A stretch of 64,000 nucleotides of DNA from Favolaschia claudopus (taxonomy: Eukaryota; Basidiomycota; Agaricomycetes; Agaricales; Mycenaceae), in the NCBI GenBank assembly GCA_037176885.1, contig JAWWNJ010000032.1, positions 1,054,001 to 1,118,000 on the forward strand. The letters run 5' to 3'. Shown piece by piece: positions 23,918-36,300 of this stretch. Within the stretch, counting starts at the first letter, position 1. Every line of letters starts with the position of its first letter. The notes below the pieces were generated by a model. The model did no database searches. It saw only the letters and a list, made by a program, of their open reading frames with translations, and was not told the DNA's origin. The translations under genes were made by a program, and so were the position numbers.

Positions 23918-24636
23918 CTATCGTCTATATGCAAGAAGAGATGAGATGGTTGGGAATGCGCCTGCGGTATCTGCTACGCCGATGACTATGTCGCTGTCCG
24001 CGACGTCGCGCAGAGGACTCGAAGCGTAGGGTACGGGAGGGACGGGCATGGCAATGAGGACTGCTATTCGCAGATGTCACTCAGAGGTGTGGCCACAGTT
24101 GACGTTGTCGAGGATGGAGACGGTAGTCGTGTCGAGGGAGGCTGCGCTTCGGGAGGAGAGTGAGAGGTGGGTAAGAATCCGCATGGCGTTTGGTCTTTTA
24201 TTGAGGTCGCCGTTTTGGGGGAGGTCATATGTAGGTGTGAGGACTGCTAGTGGCTGGAGGGAGGATGCTGGTTAGCGGAGAATGTGTGTGCCCAGGACGG
24301 CGCGGCGGACCTGTAAGGTGTGCCAGGTCGGCTCGGAATGCGCTCTTCCCAGCTCTATTTCGTGGCACAATGGCCGTTTTGAAGTTTCAGAGACGGGTGG
24401 AGGTGATGGGGGAGGGACTGCGGGTCGGTGGGCATTACGCCGTATTCGGAAAATGCTGACAGCTACACAGGCAGAGGCGAGTATAGAGCACAAAAAGAGC
24501 CCGATGATTCTGCGACCCAACGCATTCAGCAAGCGCGGGGAGCGGTTCAGAAGGGAGAAGGAACATACAGCAGGATCCTATGTGTGTTGACGGGGGGAGT
24601 TGCGAACGGGTGTGAGGTCTCGCGGGTTACGGGCAT
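23918..24636 (-). pseudogene. Putative single-pass membrane protein, possibly broken
   Basis: The minus-strand reading gives a hydrophobic segment (IIGLFLCSILASACVAVSIF) followed by RIRR and a Pro-rich stretch. Then PTWHTLQ is joined by an intron (24310 to 24254) to PLAVLTPTYDLPQNGDL, a Ser/Thr-rich part, and finally LRIAVLIAMPVPPVP and DIVIGVADTAG ending at 23918. The order resembles uncharacterised fungal single-pass proteins with a short extracellular head and cytosolic tail. A TGA at 24077-24079 interrupts the frame just before LRIAVLIAMP, in the context Ser-Glu-stop-His-Leu. Unless an unusual intron removes it, the gene is truncated. The 5' end near ATG 24636 is uncertain because the frame also breaks around 24560. 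Confidence 0.45.
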
Positions 24637-25952
24637 AAAGTCCGAGTAGCCTTGACTTGGCTTTGACCGGGCCTAAAGTAGCTGCCTAGCGTGTGCGTAT
24701 AGAAGACTGAGGCCAATCTCGGTTCTTGATGAGGACGTGATTATGCATTGATTGGAGGGAACCCGAAGCACCTGTGTGAGGGAGAGCGGGATCATATCTC
24801 CCAGTGTAGATGATCATCGAGGGACTGAGTTGTGCTTGATTCAAGCTTCTCGTCTGAGCTCTTATCACACAACAGGATTGAAGCAGGAGATACCTAGAGA
24901 GAAAGATCCCAGGGTTATTGTAGTGCTCAGATGTCTGAGCAAGGTTTCGGCACCGAAGAAGTGAAGCCGACACAGTCTTTGAAGCATTGTCCAAAGCTTG
25001 CATTGGGATTTTGATTGCTTTGAAAAGAAACAAAAACCGTCGCGGAGACGTTCCAGCTCCCAGGCGTATCAGACATAAAGAGATCAGAAACATTTGCGGA
25101 AAGACACCCAGCTGAAGTCATTTTGCTGCTCAATTTGGAGCTCTTGCGGAACCGAGGTTGTAGTCGCCTGACTTGAGCTAATAGTGTCTTTCGGTTGAAA
25201 TTCAACGGGCAATCGTTCCCGGAAGATATCGAGCGATGGCGAGGGCCATTCACAGGTCGAGGGTTGAAGTCCAAGAGCGCAAAGCGCTTGAATTAAAGAT
25301 CAGGGCTCGCAGTGAGGTATTAAGTGCCAGTCGTGGCGGCCGGACCTATCCGCCAGTTCGGGAAGTAAATCTGGCGGTGAGATGTATCCGCCAGGACTAA
25401 ATTCATGGAAAAAAACGGTCGCTCGCAGTGTGAATGTTGCCGCCCAGATTGAAGGTGAGTGTAGACACCATCGAAGCTGAGAGAACTTTTAAAAAGGCGG
25501 CAGAATCTTGTGACAGAGGCAGGTCAGAAGAAAAGGATCTTTCTGCGTAGATTGGCAGAAATTCAGCGGGCTGCAGAGTGTACAGCTGAGCTTGTGGTTT
25601 GAGGCCTGAGGGTTGGCCGAGAGCGTGACAGCAACGCGTGACACTCTGCGTTCTGTCGTTACCTTTCACTGGCTTCAGCACCATCGGGTTGCCAGTGGCT
25701 AGCGACACCTGGACCTCAAATTTGAACCGATTTTGAAAGAGAGACTGGTGGGTATCTGAACTTTGTTTCCTTGTTAGGTAAGTTATCGTGTCTACGCGGA
25801 ATAAGCGCGTGCAACACGCGCATTTCACGCAAACTTCATGGGCGATCGTATGGGAGCGGGCGGGCAATTATCTCGTTAAAACGGGTTTAGGACGGTGCGG
25901 GACGCTTAACTTTGACTGATCTCCTTTCAGTAGCGACTCTTGAATTTCGACC
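24637..25952. other. No supported gene
   Basis: A 154-codon minus frame at 25403-25867 and shorter frames have no recognisable domain. The heptamer CCGCCAG at 25350-25356 is mirrored by CTGGCGG at 25371-25377 and repeated at 25388-25394. This could be a binding-site cluster, but nothing shows that it is used. Confidence 0.45.
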
Positions 25953-27557
25953 ATGGCGCCCGACTTATTGTCACTCGACCGCATTCTGCAAGAGATAACG
26001 ACCACGAGCAACCTTGGGAACCTGAATCATACCTTGAAAACTGGCCTCCCGAAGGAGTCGAGGGAAACGATCTTGTCAAGCGCTTTGGTATCTGGACAAG
26101 ACCCTTTGTCCGTACTAGACCTCCGGCAGAATACACTAGGAGTTCTGTATATCTTGTGAGTCAAGTTTAAAGCCTGTTTTCAAAGTTAACCCTCGCGGCA
26201 GGTCTGCCCGATTGCTTGCCACAAATGCACCAGTAGCACCGCAGATAGTTACTGGATTCTGCCAGTCATTCTTGCCTGAGCAAGCGCGGATGGCCCCAGA
26301 TCGAGGTGCGCCACAGTTTCCTCTTCGAGTTTTGTACTAATTTTTGCTTCCAGTGACCCTGCTTGCAAGAGGGATAATACGGCTTGCTCAACAGCACAAC
26401 AACGTCAGATCTCGTCTTTTTCTCGACGCACACTGACTTGATTTTTTTTTTCAGATGACCTGGGCAACCGCTCCTCTATACAACCTCCTCACCCGCTATC
26501 CGCCAGATCCGAGCTATCTCACCGCATTCCACCACCTCTTCCTCCAAGCATGCTTAACCGCCAACTCCCCCGCCGCCGCCCTCCCCATCCTCAACCACCC
26601 CATCGCCAACGTCAGCACAGCCGTCTCCGATCTGACCTACAACGACAATCTAATGTACCACTACCTCGGCGGCGTCGTGTTGGCGCTTCTCAAAAGATGG
26701 CCAGAGGCAGAGGAGTACTTTGAGATCTGTGTGACTGCTCCTGGCGCGGTACCCGCCGCCCTGCAGTTCGAGGCATTGAAGAAGCTCCGCCTCGTGCAGC
26801 TGATCTCGCGCGGGGAGGTGTCTCCGCTGCCCAGGTACGCGCACTCGACATTGTCCCGCCTCCTCAAGAACTCCATCTACACGGAGTTTATCAACGCCTA
26901 CCCACAAAACATTCAGCGCCTGCACGCCCTTTTGGACAAGGAGAAGCAGACGTTTAGCTCGGTGTGTGATGCCGCTGCTGTGTCTCTGCTTGTAGACTGA
27001 CGTTGCCGCAGGACAAGAACCTCGGTCTCCTGATGCAAGCCGTCGAACGCGCGCCGCGGTGGACGCTTAAGAAGCTTACCGCCACGTATGTGACGCTCGG
27101 GCTGGGCGACATCGCTCGGGTAGTGGGCGGGATGCAGACAGAGGACGAGGTCCGCGCGTTGATTCTCAGCATGGTGCGCCAGTCGCGTCGAAAACCTAAG
27201 ATAGACCTAATGTCGTATACCGCAGATCGAGACCGGGGACATATCCGCACAGATCTCGGCCTCGGGGACGGTGACGTTCTCTGACCCACCGCCGCAGTTC
27301 ACCAAGGATGAGGTGGATAGTGTGCTGTACAGCGCGCAGTCGCAGAGCGCGCAGCTCGAGTTGTTGGAGCTGGAGGTGGCGAGGAGTAAGGACTTTATCA
27401 GCAAGGTATGACCTTCTTTGTTTTTCTTCGTCTTGTTCAGTCTCACTTACGCCTTATGCAGGCGATTAAGAACCAGGACAGCGGGTGGTCCGCGCATCCC
27501 GATGAGGAGATGTACAACATGTCGAATGCGTGGGCTGAGGAGGCCATGTTTTCGTAG
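25953..27557 (+). CDS. csn3: COP9 signalosome subunit 3 (CSN3), PCI domain
   Basis: Probable subunit 3 of the COP9 signalosome, which removes NEDD8 from cullins and so controls SCF ubiquitin ligases in nucleus and cytoplasm. The start MAPDLLSLDRILQEITTT at 25953 is followed after an intron by SARLLATNAPVAPQIV. A long helical exon (26455-26958) includes HYLGGVVLALLKRWPEAEEYFE, typical of TPR-like PCI proteins. The exon from 27012 (DKNLGLLMQAVERAPRWTL) leads into the winged-helix part, LTATYVTLGLGDIARVVGG. An intron from GTGCGC (27173) to CCGCAG joins LILSM to IETGDISAQISASGTVTFSD, the expected end of a PCI winged helix. A last exon ends NAWAEEAMFS with a stop at 27557. Length is about 430-450 residues. 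F-box genes, potential clients of this pathway, lie nearby, but that is probably chance. Confidence 0.8.
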
Positions 27558-27690
27558 GTGCTTGCTGGCCCGGCGCATGTCCGCACTTCTTTCAGGTTGT
27601 GGACGTGGGTGTGTCGTGTGTGTATGTTTCCAGATTCATTTGTGTACTGAAGAAATGAGAATCCATTGCATTGACTGGCTTCTCTTGACT

Positions 27691-28250
27691 CTAAAGAAAG
27701 GAAACCCTGCGATCCTCAATCCTGAAACTCGTGCGACGCGAGGAAGAACGGAAGATGGCTCCTCTTGTTCTTTGATGCAAGGGCTTTCTCCGCCTCGGCT
27801 GTGCGGAGCGTTTCTTGCCCTTGAGAATTGTATTCATCGCATCCAAATTCTCTCCGACCTTCACGCAGAGGGTCGATGTCGGTGAGAAGCGGGGATATAT
27901 ACTTTTCAGCAAGCTGAGTTTCTTATTGGCTTTTCCGGTTCTTGGCTGGCGCTTGTCGATGTCTGATCGCGCTGTGTTGGTTATGATGCGTTTGCTTATA
28001 GGCTGCACGTCCGGCCAACCGGCCAATATTCAAAGATTTAAACATTGCCCGAGAAGGTTTCCGTTGGGTTTCCGGCTCAGATGTAAACTCTCATCAACGT
28101 GTCGAGGACGGCTCTACATCGCTGTTTCTGCACTGAAACTTTAGAGAGTGTATGGACAGGGGATGAGAATACATCGCGTCCAAGTTCCCTCCGACCTCAG
28201 TTACGTCCTTCAGAAGTCTCTTGATCACCTGTAGACCGGCATCGGGGACC
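27691..28250 (-). other. Two related minus-strand coding remnants
   Basis: Minus-strand segments read LQVIKRLLKDVTEVGGNLDAM (28160-28240) and, further on, a basic segment containing VGENLDAMNTILKGKKR (about 27790-27845). The two share the pattern VGxNLDAM. The segment after the second copy is rich in Arg and Ser. They look like pieces of one duplicated or broken gene, perhaps the helical head of a fungal NLR-like protein. That assignment is a guess. Confidence 0.25.
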
Positions 28251-28659
28251 TTTCTGTATCGTTACGCGCTGCACCTGAATCGCTCCTCCAATATTTCATG
28301 TTAATAATTATCCCTTTGCCCTGCGTTCCGCGTCGTGTACCCAAATGTGAAGCTGTAGAGGACTAGTACTGTTGAAAATTTGCTGCGCCGCAGCATAAAC
28401 CTCTGCGAGTCGATGCTGGTGAAAGTCAGAGACAGGTCTGATAGATTCTCGGAAGTGTTCCGCCGCCCTACACATTTCGCATCACTCAATATTACGTATA
28501 TCGCGGCAATTACGTAACGCGTCTCTAGCGACATGCTTTTGCAAGTTTCGGTAACTCATCAACTCGACACCAGGCTCTGCAGTCTTCCGGATTTTGGAAC
28601 GCTCCCCTTCCCTCCGAGATAACATTCGGACTTGGATCTAGACAACTGGCGGGCCTCGC

Positions 28660-28665
28660 TATAAA
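28660..28665 (+). promoter_or_regulatory. TATA box of regulator B, damaged in C
   Basis: TATAAA in the context CGCTATAAAGTTA. The matching position in unit C (33204-33213) reads GCGATAAAGTTA, so the first T of the box is lost there. Confidence 0.55.
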
Positions 28666-28839
28666 GTTATCCCACCAGATCTGCGGTTTACAACATCATC
28701 GAAACCACCAATCTTACAAGCAGTGCGGCCGACCAAACTTGAACGTGCTGCTGCGGTTGTGCTGCGATATCAAGGCTTCGACCCGTGAAAACGCTTACTT
28801 ATACTTTGGAAAGCTGGTAGAAGGCCAGAAGCTACCACA

Positions 28840-31800
28840 CTGGCAAGACACGCTCAAAACCGCGTGGATTCGGACGACGAGTCGGATGTTCCGAGTACGG
28901 GGCCCAAAGTGAAGAGGAGGAGGTTGCAGAATTCGTGCGACAACTGTCGTAGAAGGAAAGGTGAGTCATATTTGTTTGAATATCATTGAGGTCGGGCTTA
29001 TGACTGGACTAGTTCGATGTGCGTAGCCTTTACTTCTCTATTTCCTTCCCAGTTGACCATTTAAATTTTTGAAGGCGACAGTTCTGAACAACCCGATAAT
29101 CGGTGTACAAATTGCAAACAGGCGTATGCCGAATGCATCAATACTCGGTCGAAGGTTAGTAAACTTCGTTCGTTTGTTGGCTCAGATCATTCATTGTATT
29201 CCACAAACAGAAAGGCGAAGAACCGTCTCCTTCCTCCGCCCCTCAGCCCGAACGTGTCAAGACTCCCCGAGAACACGTTGCAACCATCCTCTCGACGACA
29301 ACAGTCTACGTCCCGTCACACGACAGCAACGTCAACCACGATATTCTCGTCCAAGTCGCACAATATGCTCGCAACCTCGAACAAGAAGTAGCCGACTTGC
29401 GGGTCCAGCTCACCAAGGTTCCGGTTGAAGAGTCCTCCAATATCAGTCTATTGCAGATCAGCGACATGTCGCCGTCGCCTCCCAGTTCCACTGATTCCCC
29501 CGCGTCGGGTGCCTCAGGTGATAAAGAGGTCGACGAGCAGCCCCTGATTCGAGCCTTCTCCAGAGGGATGATTTTGTCTGGATCTGAAAGACCCGACCGA
29601 TTTTACGGACTCTCGAGTGGGGTTCAGTTTCTCAAGGCGGCGATGAGCCATCTGGTGCGTTTTCCGTTCAGCAACGTTTGAATGAAACAAAATTTATTTG
29701 CACCAACCAGCATGGCGACCCCTCTCAGGTGGCTGGGGTTCAACGACCTGAGTTCTGGACTATGCGAACGGTACGTTGGCTAACTCCTTTTTTCAGTCGT
29801 TCTGGAAAAGCTGACTGAGGCATCTTCCAGTGGGACAAATTCACGATGCAAGCTCCCCGCTTTATCTTCCCTCCCGACGATCTGCTAGATGCCCTCCTCA
29901 AAATCTATTTCGCCCAGATAAACCCACTCTTGGGTATCCTACATTATCCGAGCTTCCAGCAATCTATGATGGACGGGCTACATCTGAGAAATAGAGAGTT
30001 CGGCGCGCTGGTTTTGATTGTGTGTGCTTTAGCAAGCAGACATTCGGACGATCCCAGAGTGTTCGTCGAAGGGTCAGAGTCGGAGCATAGCTGCGGGTGG
30101 AAATGGTATTCACAAGTTCGTCCTCTGCGCGCGCCGATTACGCTTGGGACTTCGTTGCCTCAGCTGCAATTGATTTGCGTATGTCGGGTTTTAATTGATT
30201 TTTCTTGTGTGTTGAATATTAACTGAAATATTCAACGCAGCTCAGCGTGATATTCGTCGCCGGAATGACGATCCCTGAAGACTCCTGGATTCTCGCAGGG
30301 CTTGGTGTGCGCATGGCTCAGTGTGCTGGCGCACATCATCGAGGAGGATATCAGAAACTGGACCCCCTCTCAGCCGAGCTCTATCGACGCGTTTTTTGGA
30401 TCTTCGTTGTCGAGGATACGATTCTGAGGTCGGTAGTCTTTCACGAGCCTGTCCTCAATCCCATCCCGTCGCTTTTTTAGTTCGTTCAACGGAAGACCGT
30501 CCATAACGAAGCCTACCGAGTGAGTTTTTCCCCCCCCTTTTGTGCATTGACTTCATGATATGTAGTTATGATGTGCCCTTGCCTTCTGATTTGGATGAAG
30601 ATTTGTGGGGAATGCCTAATGCGGTACAGCCGGAGGGAAGACTATCCAAGGCTGTCTATGTTCCAGTCTACATAAAGTTGGTGATGATCATTCAACGCAT
30701 TCAACGAGCGGTGGTGCGTTCCATTTCCGCGGAATAAAACAAAGTCGACTGATCAATTTTCAATTCCAATAGTATCCAGTCAATGGCCAGTCACATCTTC
30801 AAGATGTGATTGTTGAGCTCGAGTGAGTACGCTTGCAGCCTGGTCATATATTTAGGTGCTGATCTTCGCGGAGTTCTGAACTCAACAACTGGGTAGACCA
30901 AATTCCGGAACATTGTACGTCGGAGTCTCGCTCGCGCCCCCGCGATATGGCTCGTTCGCTGATGCTGTCCTCCAGTGAAGTGGAATCCGCATCAACAAAA
31001 TCAGGTAAATAGTGATGGCCATCATTTACGAGTCATCCGATTCACAACTTTTAGATCTTTCTGGATCAGTCTGCCGGGTTGTGCGTTGTTGTTTGTTCTG
31101 AAAATTGTGTCCACTGATGAATTTTTCAGATATTCTACGTACTACCATGGTACCTTTTTCAATTGAATTAGTCCGAGTCGCATGGAAACTAATTCATCCT
31201 CCAAGCCCAAATTATGATACACCGCGCGCTTATTCCCGCTCCTGGCAAGGATCCAATATCAACCGTGCGCGATCTTGCGTCTCTAAATTTTTCAATTACC
31301 GACTCTTGCAGTTCCCCTCACTTGCTATATGCGCAAATGCGGCACGGTCGTGTGGACATGTTCTGGATGTGCAAGCGCGACGCGGTCGTGGACTGTTACA
31401 TTTTCCCAGTCTTTTGGTATCTATTCAACGCCGAAATTGAATGACACGACTAATAGTCGACATGTAGACCGCATTGTTCGATTCCGCCGCCGTTCTGCTC
31501 ATCCATGTGTGGGCCCTGCTCGGTGGACGCAAGTCTCGAGGTGAAGATGATTTCACGCGCGCGACAGCCGATGCGCAGAATTGTATGCGTGTTCTTCGGC
31601 TATACGAAAAACGGTGCGTTCGTTGTGTTCGAATCAACACCAACCATGTCTCAAAAAATAATCAGGTGGAGATCCGCCGGCAGAGATTGCGATATCATCG
31701 TAGCTATGCTAAATATTGGCCGACAATCTCTGAAGCGTCGGCGAGAGGCGGAACTTGAACAGGCCAAGAATCGTGTTGAAATTGCCGACGAGCATTCTGA

Positions 31801-32301
31801 TGGGTCTATCTCTGCCTCGACACCTCAGCAGCAGAACCTACCAGCCTTGCCGCAGGATTCTGATTCTCAAATGAACTCACTGCCGCTCCTTACCGAGGAA
31901 CTCGGTCGTCTCCCAGTTTACGACTCGTTCAATTACGAACCTACGTTTCAAGGAAACGAACAAGCTTATGCTAATCCGGATCTCTTGGAGCCGGAAATGC
32001 TTTTCGGCGCTGAGCCGGCGCTGGGTGATTTTGTTCTTTTAGCTGCCATGTGGATGAATTAACCGATACCGCCTCGTACAGATTCGATGTTTGCTTCACA
32101 TGTACAACCTCAAGTGTCGGACATGCGGAGTTCCACTAGCGTGCAGATGGACCCTGCGCCTTTCGATATGCCTGCTGGAAACGCGTATGTTAAAGTCATC
32201 ATCCAGCTTCATTCTCTTGCTCAATGTCTGATCTCAGTAATTGGGAAGCTTGGACCACGTATCTAGCAGGATTGGACAATATGAACCAACGCATTGGCTA
32301 A
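28840..32301 (+). CDS. Zn2Cys6 regulator, family member B (no ATG seen)
   Basis: Full set of family exons: head PKVKRRRLQNSCDNCRRRK, microexon 29013-29018, then CTNCKQAYAECINTRSK completing the six cysteines. HVATILSTTTVYVPSHDS and ILVQVAQYARNLEQEVADL follow, then RFYGLSSGVQFLKAAMSHL, QRPEFW and LLDALLKIYFAQINPLLGIL. Further on are HLRNREFGALVLIVCAL, LGVRMAQCAGAHHRGGY, FPSLAICANAARSCGHVLDVQ, RSAGRDCDIIVAMLNIGRQS and the C-terminal motif LLTEELGRLPVYDSFNY. The last exon is NWEAWTTYLAGLDNMNQRIG. I found no frameshift. The puzzle is the start: between the TATA box and the zinc-cluster exon no in-frame ATG exists, and an in-frame TGA lies upstream. The in-frame CTG at 28840 (ACCACACTGGCA, A at -3 and G at +4) is a possible non-AUG start, sitting where the other members have ATG. 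Otherwise the start codon was lost by mutation. Confidence 0.75.
29013..29018 (+). other. 6-nt microexon in zinc-cluster region of B
   Basis: TTCGAT lies between ACTAG and GTGCGT. With the preceding G and the following GC it encodes Val-Arg-Cys, leading into Asp-Ser-Ser-Glu. Confidence 0.78.
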
Positions 32302-32879
32302 CTTGAACATGCATATTCTTCCCGTGTTGTACCATACTACTTTACAGCTTAACTTACTGCAGATAATTGATACGTATTAGTTACTAGCGAACCCCAGAGC
32401 AACTTGCTGGTCGGCCCGGCTTGTTCTGACCACTTACTGGTCACTCGAGGCGTACTGTCGCATTTGTTCTGAAACTGCAATGACTCTTTCGAATAACGCC
32501 GTCGACTTCATCGCCAATCATCACCTTTTGTCCTTGTTATCTTGGACCTGGCAGTGTTTATTCTGACCGAAATTTTCGGGAATGTGGTTACTAGTAGTAG
32601 ACCCCCGAGCGGCGAGTTGACACTGTGAAGGTTCCCTGAGTCGCTCTGAAATATGTACCGGTTACATATGCCGCATACAAGATTTCTCCGGCCTTGACAG
32701 CGCGAAACTCTACTCACATATTGAACGGCAGCGACTGGCATTCAGCATGCTTCTCTCCATCGCTACGCGTCGCGTCCGTCCAAGCCCTTCGCGTACTACA
32801 AAAATTCACATTCGGTGATCTGAGAACCAGCTGGGTGTTCCGCGCCGCGTTCCGGTCTACCTGCAAAACTAAATTACCT
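32302..32879. other. Spacer between duplicated units
   Basis: No coding sequence recognised and no clear match to the sequence upstream of unit 1. Confidence 0.4.
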
Positions 32880-33389
32880 ACCTGGGTGTAAAACTGTAGA
32901 GGACTGCTTTCCGCTGCGCCGCAGCACTCCCTCAACGCCTCCCAAGGGTTCTCGACACCAACTCGACACCGTATGATTTGTGGTTAAGGTTAGCGGCCAT
33001 CCGGAACTGTTCCGCCAGACGATTACACATTTCACATCACTCATCAATAATATTACCATGACATAACAATTTGGTTTCGCCTATTCATCGACTTGGCGCT
33101 TGTTGCAGGCTTGTTGTCAGGCTGCCTCTTATTCTTCCGACTTTTTTTTCTGCGCCGCTACTAGTAGTCTCAGGATCTGGATCTATACGACTGGCAGGCT
33201 GCGCGATAAAGTTAACCCACCAGAACCAGCTCCCGTAACATTTTTGAAACATCGACGATCCAGCAGGCAGTGCGGCCAAGCGAAACTGAACTTGCTGCTG
33301 CGGTTGTGCTGCGAGATCAAGGCTTCGACTCGTGAAAACGCGTCTTTATAAACTTCACAGCGTCAAGAAAACGGCGAATTATCATCATT

Positions 33390-36300
33390 CTGGCAAGACA
33401 CGCCCCAAGACCGCATGGACCTCGGACGACTCGGACGTTCCGGTACCCAAAGTGAAGAGAGGAGGCTACAAAATTCATGCGACAATTGTCGGAGAAGAAA
33501 AAAGTGAGTCATGTGTGGACAAAAAGATGCATGGGATCGCCGGCTTATGACGCTATCAGTTCGATGTAACCATATCCCTCCTCGATTTCCGTTCGCTTGA
33601 CCCTCGACATTTTGTAGGCGACAGTGCCGAACAGCCGGGAAATCGTGTACAAACTGCAAGCAAGCCTATCTCGAATGCATAAATTCCCGGCCGAAGGTGA
33701 GTCCGGGTCGCATAAATTTCACTCGTTTGTTAGCTGAATTTGGCTGAAATACTTTCATTCTGTGGCAGAAAGGCGAAAAAGAACAATCTCCCTCTTCCAC
33801 ACCTGGTACAGAATCCGTAAAGACTCCCCAAGAACCACGTTGCGATAATCCTCTCAACAACAACCGTCAACGTTCCCTCACACGACAGCAACGTCAACCA
33901 CGAAATTCTTGTACAAGTCGCCCACTATGCTCGCGACCTTTGAAGAAGAAGTAGCAGACCTGCGGGCCCAATTGACTCAGCTTTCAGCCGGGGAGTCACC
34001 TTCTTTATTACAGACCAGCGATTTCACGCCGTCGCCACCCAGTTCCACTAGTTCTCCCCCCGCTTCCGGTGCATCGGGTTCTGTAGATGTTGACGAGCAG
34101 CCCCTAATTCGCGCGTTTTCGAGAGGGATGATTTTGTCTGGGTCCGAAAGACCCGACCGATTTTACGGACTCTCGAGCGGGGTTCAGTTCATCAAGGCGG
34201 CAATGAGCCATCTTGTGCGTTTTTGATATTTTCAGGTCGCTATCGACATAACTGATGTACACCGAGCAGCATGGTGATCCTTCGCATGTGGCTGGTGTCC
34301 AACGACCTGAATTCTGGACTATGCGAACGGTACGTTGGTTCATTCCTTTCGTTCATTGACTTGGGGGAAAGAGCTGAATGAGGCCACCATCAGTGGGACA
34401 AATACACCCTACCCCCGCTCCCCGTCTAATTTTTCCCCCAACGATCTGCTAGATGCGCTCATAAAAATATACTTTGCACGAGTGAATCCGCTCTTTGGTG
34501 TTCTGCATTATCCTAGCTTCCAACAATCTATGGTTGACGGGCTGCATCTGCGGAACAGAGAAGTTTGGGGCGCTGGTCTTGGTCGTGTGTGCCTTGGGGA
34601 GCAGAAATTCCGATGACCCCAGGGTGTTTGTCGAAGGATCCGAGTCGGAGCATAGTGCTGGGTGGAAGTGGTATTCGCAAGTTCGCCCACTACGTGCACC
34701 GGTTACGTTGGGAACTTCGTTGCCTCAACTGCAATTGATTTGTGTATGTCTGTTTTTATTGATTTTTTCCTTCTTGTGTGTTTGCTAGCTATTACTCAAC
34801 ACAGCTGAGCGTGATATTCGTCGCGGGAATGACCATTCCGGAGGATGGATGGCTTCTGGCAGGGCTCGGCGTGCGCATGGCTCAATGTGCTGGTGCACAT
34901 CATCGAGGAGGGTACCAGAAATTGGACCCCCTCTCATCTGAACTCTATCGACGCGTTTTTTGGATTCTCTTTGCCGAAGATACCATCATGAGCTCTTTCA
35001 ACGGCCGCCCGGCTATAGTCAAGCCTACCGAGTGAGTCGTATTTATCTTCATGCGCCCACTCGTTGATATTTCTTCCAGCTATGATGTACCCCTGCCTAC
35101 TGATCTAGACGAAGAATTGTGGGGGGCATACCTAATGCGGTACAGCCAGAGGGGAAATTGTCCCAGGCCATCTACCCTCTCCGTTTACTTGAAGTTGATC
35201 CTCATTGTTCAACGGATTCAACGAGCGGTGGTGTGTTCGATTTCCCGGAACGACATTGTCGGGTTACTGATAAATCTTCATCTGCAATAGTACCCAGTCA
35301 ATGGCCAGCTGAATCTTCAAGATGTGATCGTGGAGCTTGAGTAACACCCTTCAGTCTCCGTCTCGAATCGTTTTGCTCATTGAGCATGAAGTTCCGAATT
35401 AAACAAAGGGTTGATGACATCCCGGAACATCGTACGTCTAAATCTCTGGCGCAATTCGTGGGCTAATTTGTCGCAGTAAAATGGAATCCTCATCAAGAAA
35501 ATCAGGTAAATATTGATGGTGATCATTTACGAGTTCCCCCCTTCAAAACTTTCAGATTTTCCTAGATCAATCTGCTGCTTTGTGCGTTCGTCTTGGTCTG
35601 TGTTGGAAGCAATCGCTGAATGAACTTTCCAGATATGCCACATATTATCATGGTACTTCTTTGGTTGAACCAGTTATATTGGAAACTAACCCACGGTTCA
35701 AGCACAAATATTAATACACCGTGCACTTATTCCCGCCCCCTGGCAAGGAGCCAATATTAAGCGTATGCTCTCTTTCGTATCTATATTTACAGTGTGAATT
35801 ATCTTGCAGTTCCCCTCACTTGCCATCCTGCGCAAATGCGGCAAGATCCTGTGGACATGTCCTGGATGTGCAAAGCGCGGCGGGGTCGCGGACTGTTACA
35901 TTTTCCCAGTATCAATGGTATCAGACATTCTTATTCGACGCCTTGAGCATTTCGACTGACACTTGGTGTGCAGACCGCGCTGTTCGATTCCGCTGCGCTC
36001 TGCTCATCCATGTGTGGGCTCTGCTCGGTGGACGCAAGTCTCGAACTGAAGACGATTTCACGCGTGCGACAGCCGATGCTCAAAATTGCATGCGTGTTCT
36101 TCGGCTATACGAGAAACGGTGCGTTCGTTATGTTCAAATCAACACCAACGGTGTCCTCAAGAAAATAACCAGATGGAGATCTGCCGGCAGAGATTGCGAT
36201 ATCATCATGGCCATGCTAAATATTGGCCGACAATCGTTGAAGCGTCGACGAGAGGCGGAACTTGAACAGGCCAGAAATCGTGTTGAAATTGCAGACGAGC

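Noticed and set aside
25350..25394. CCGCCAG/CTGGCGG palindrome as a transcription-factor operator
   Set aside because: It is short, not next to a clear promoter, and matches no binding site I can name, so no function is claimed.
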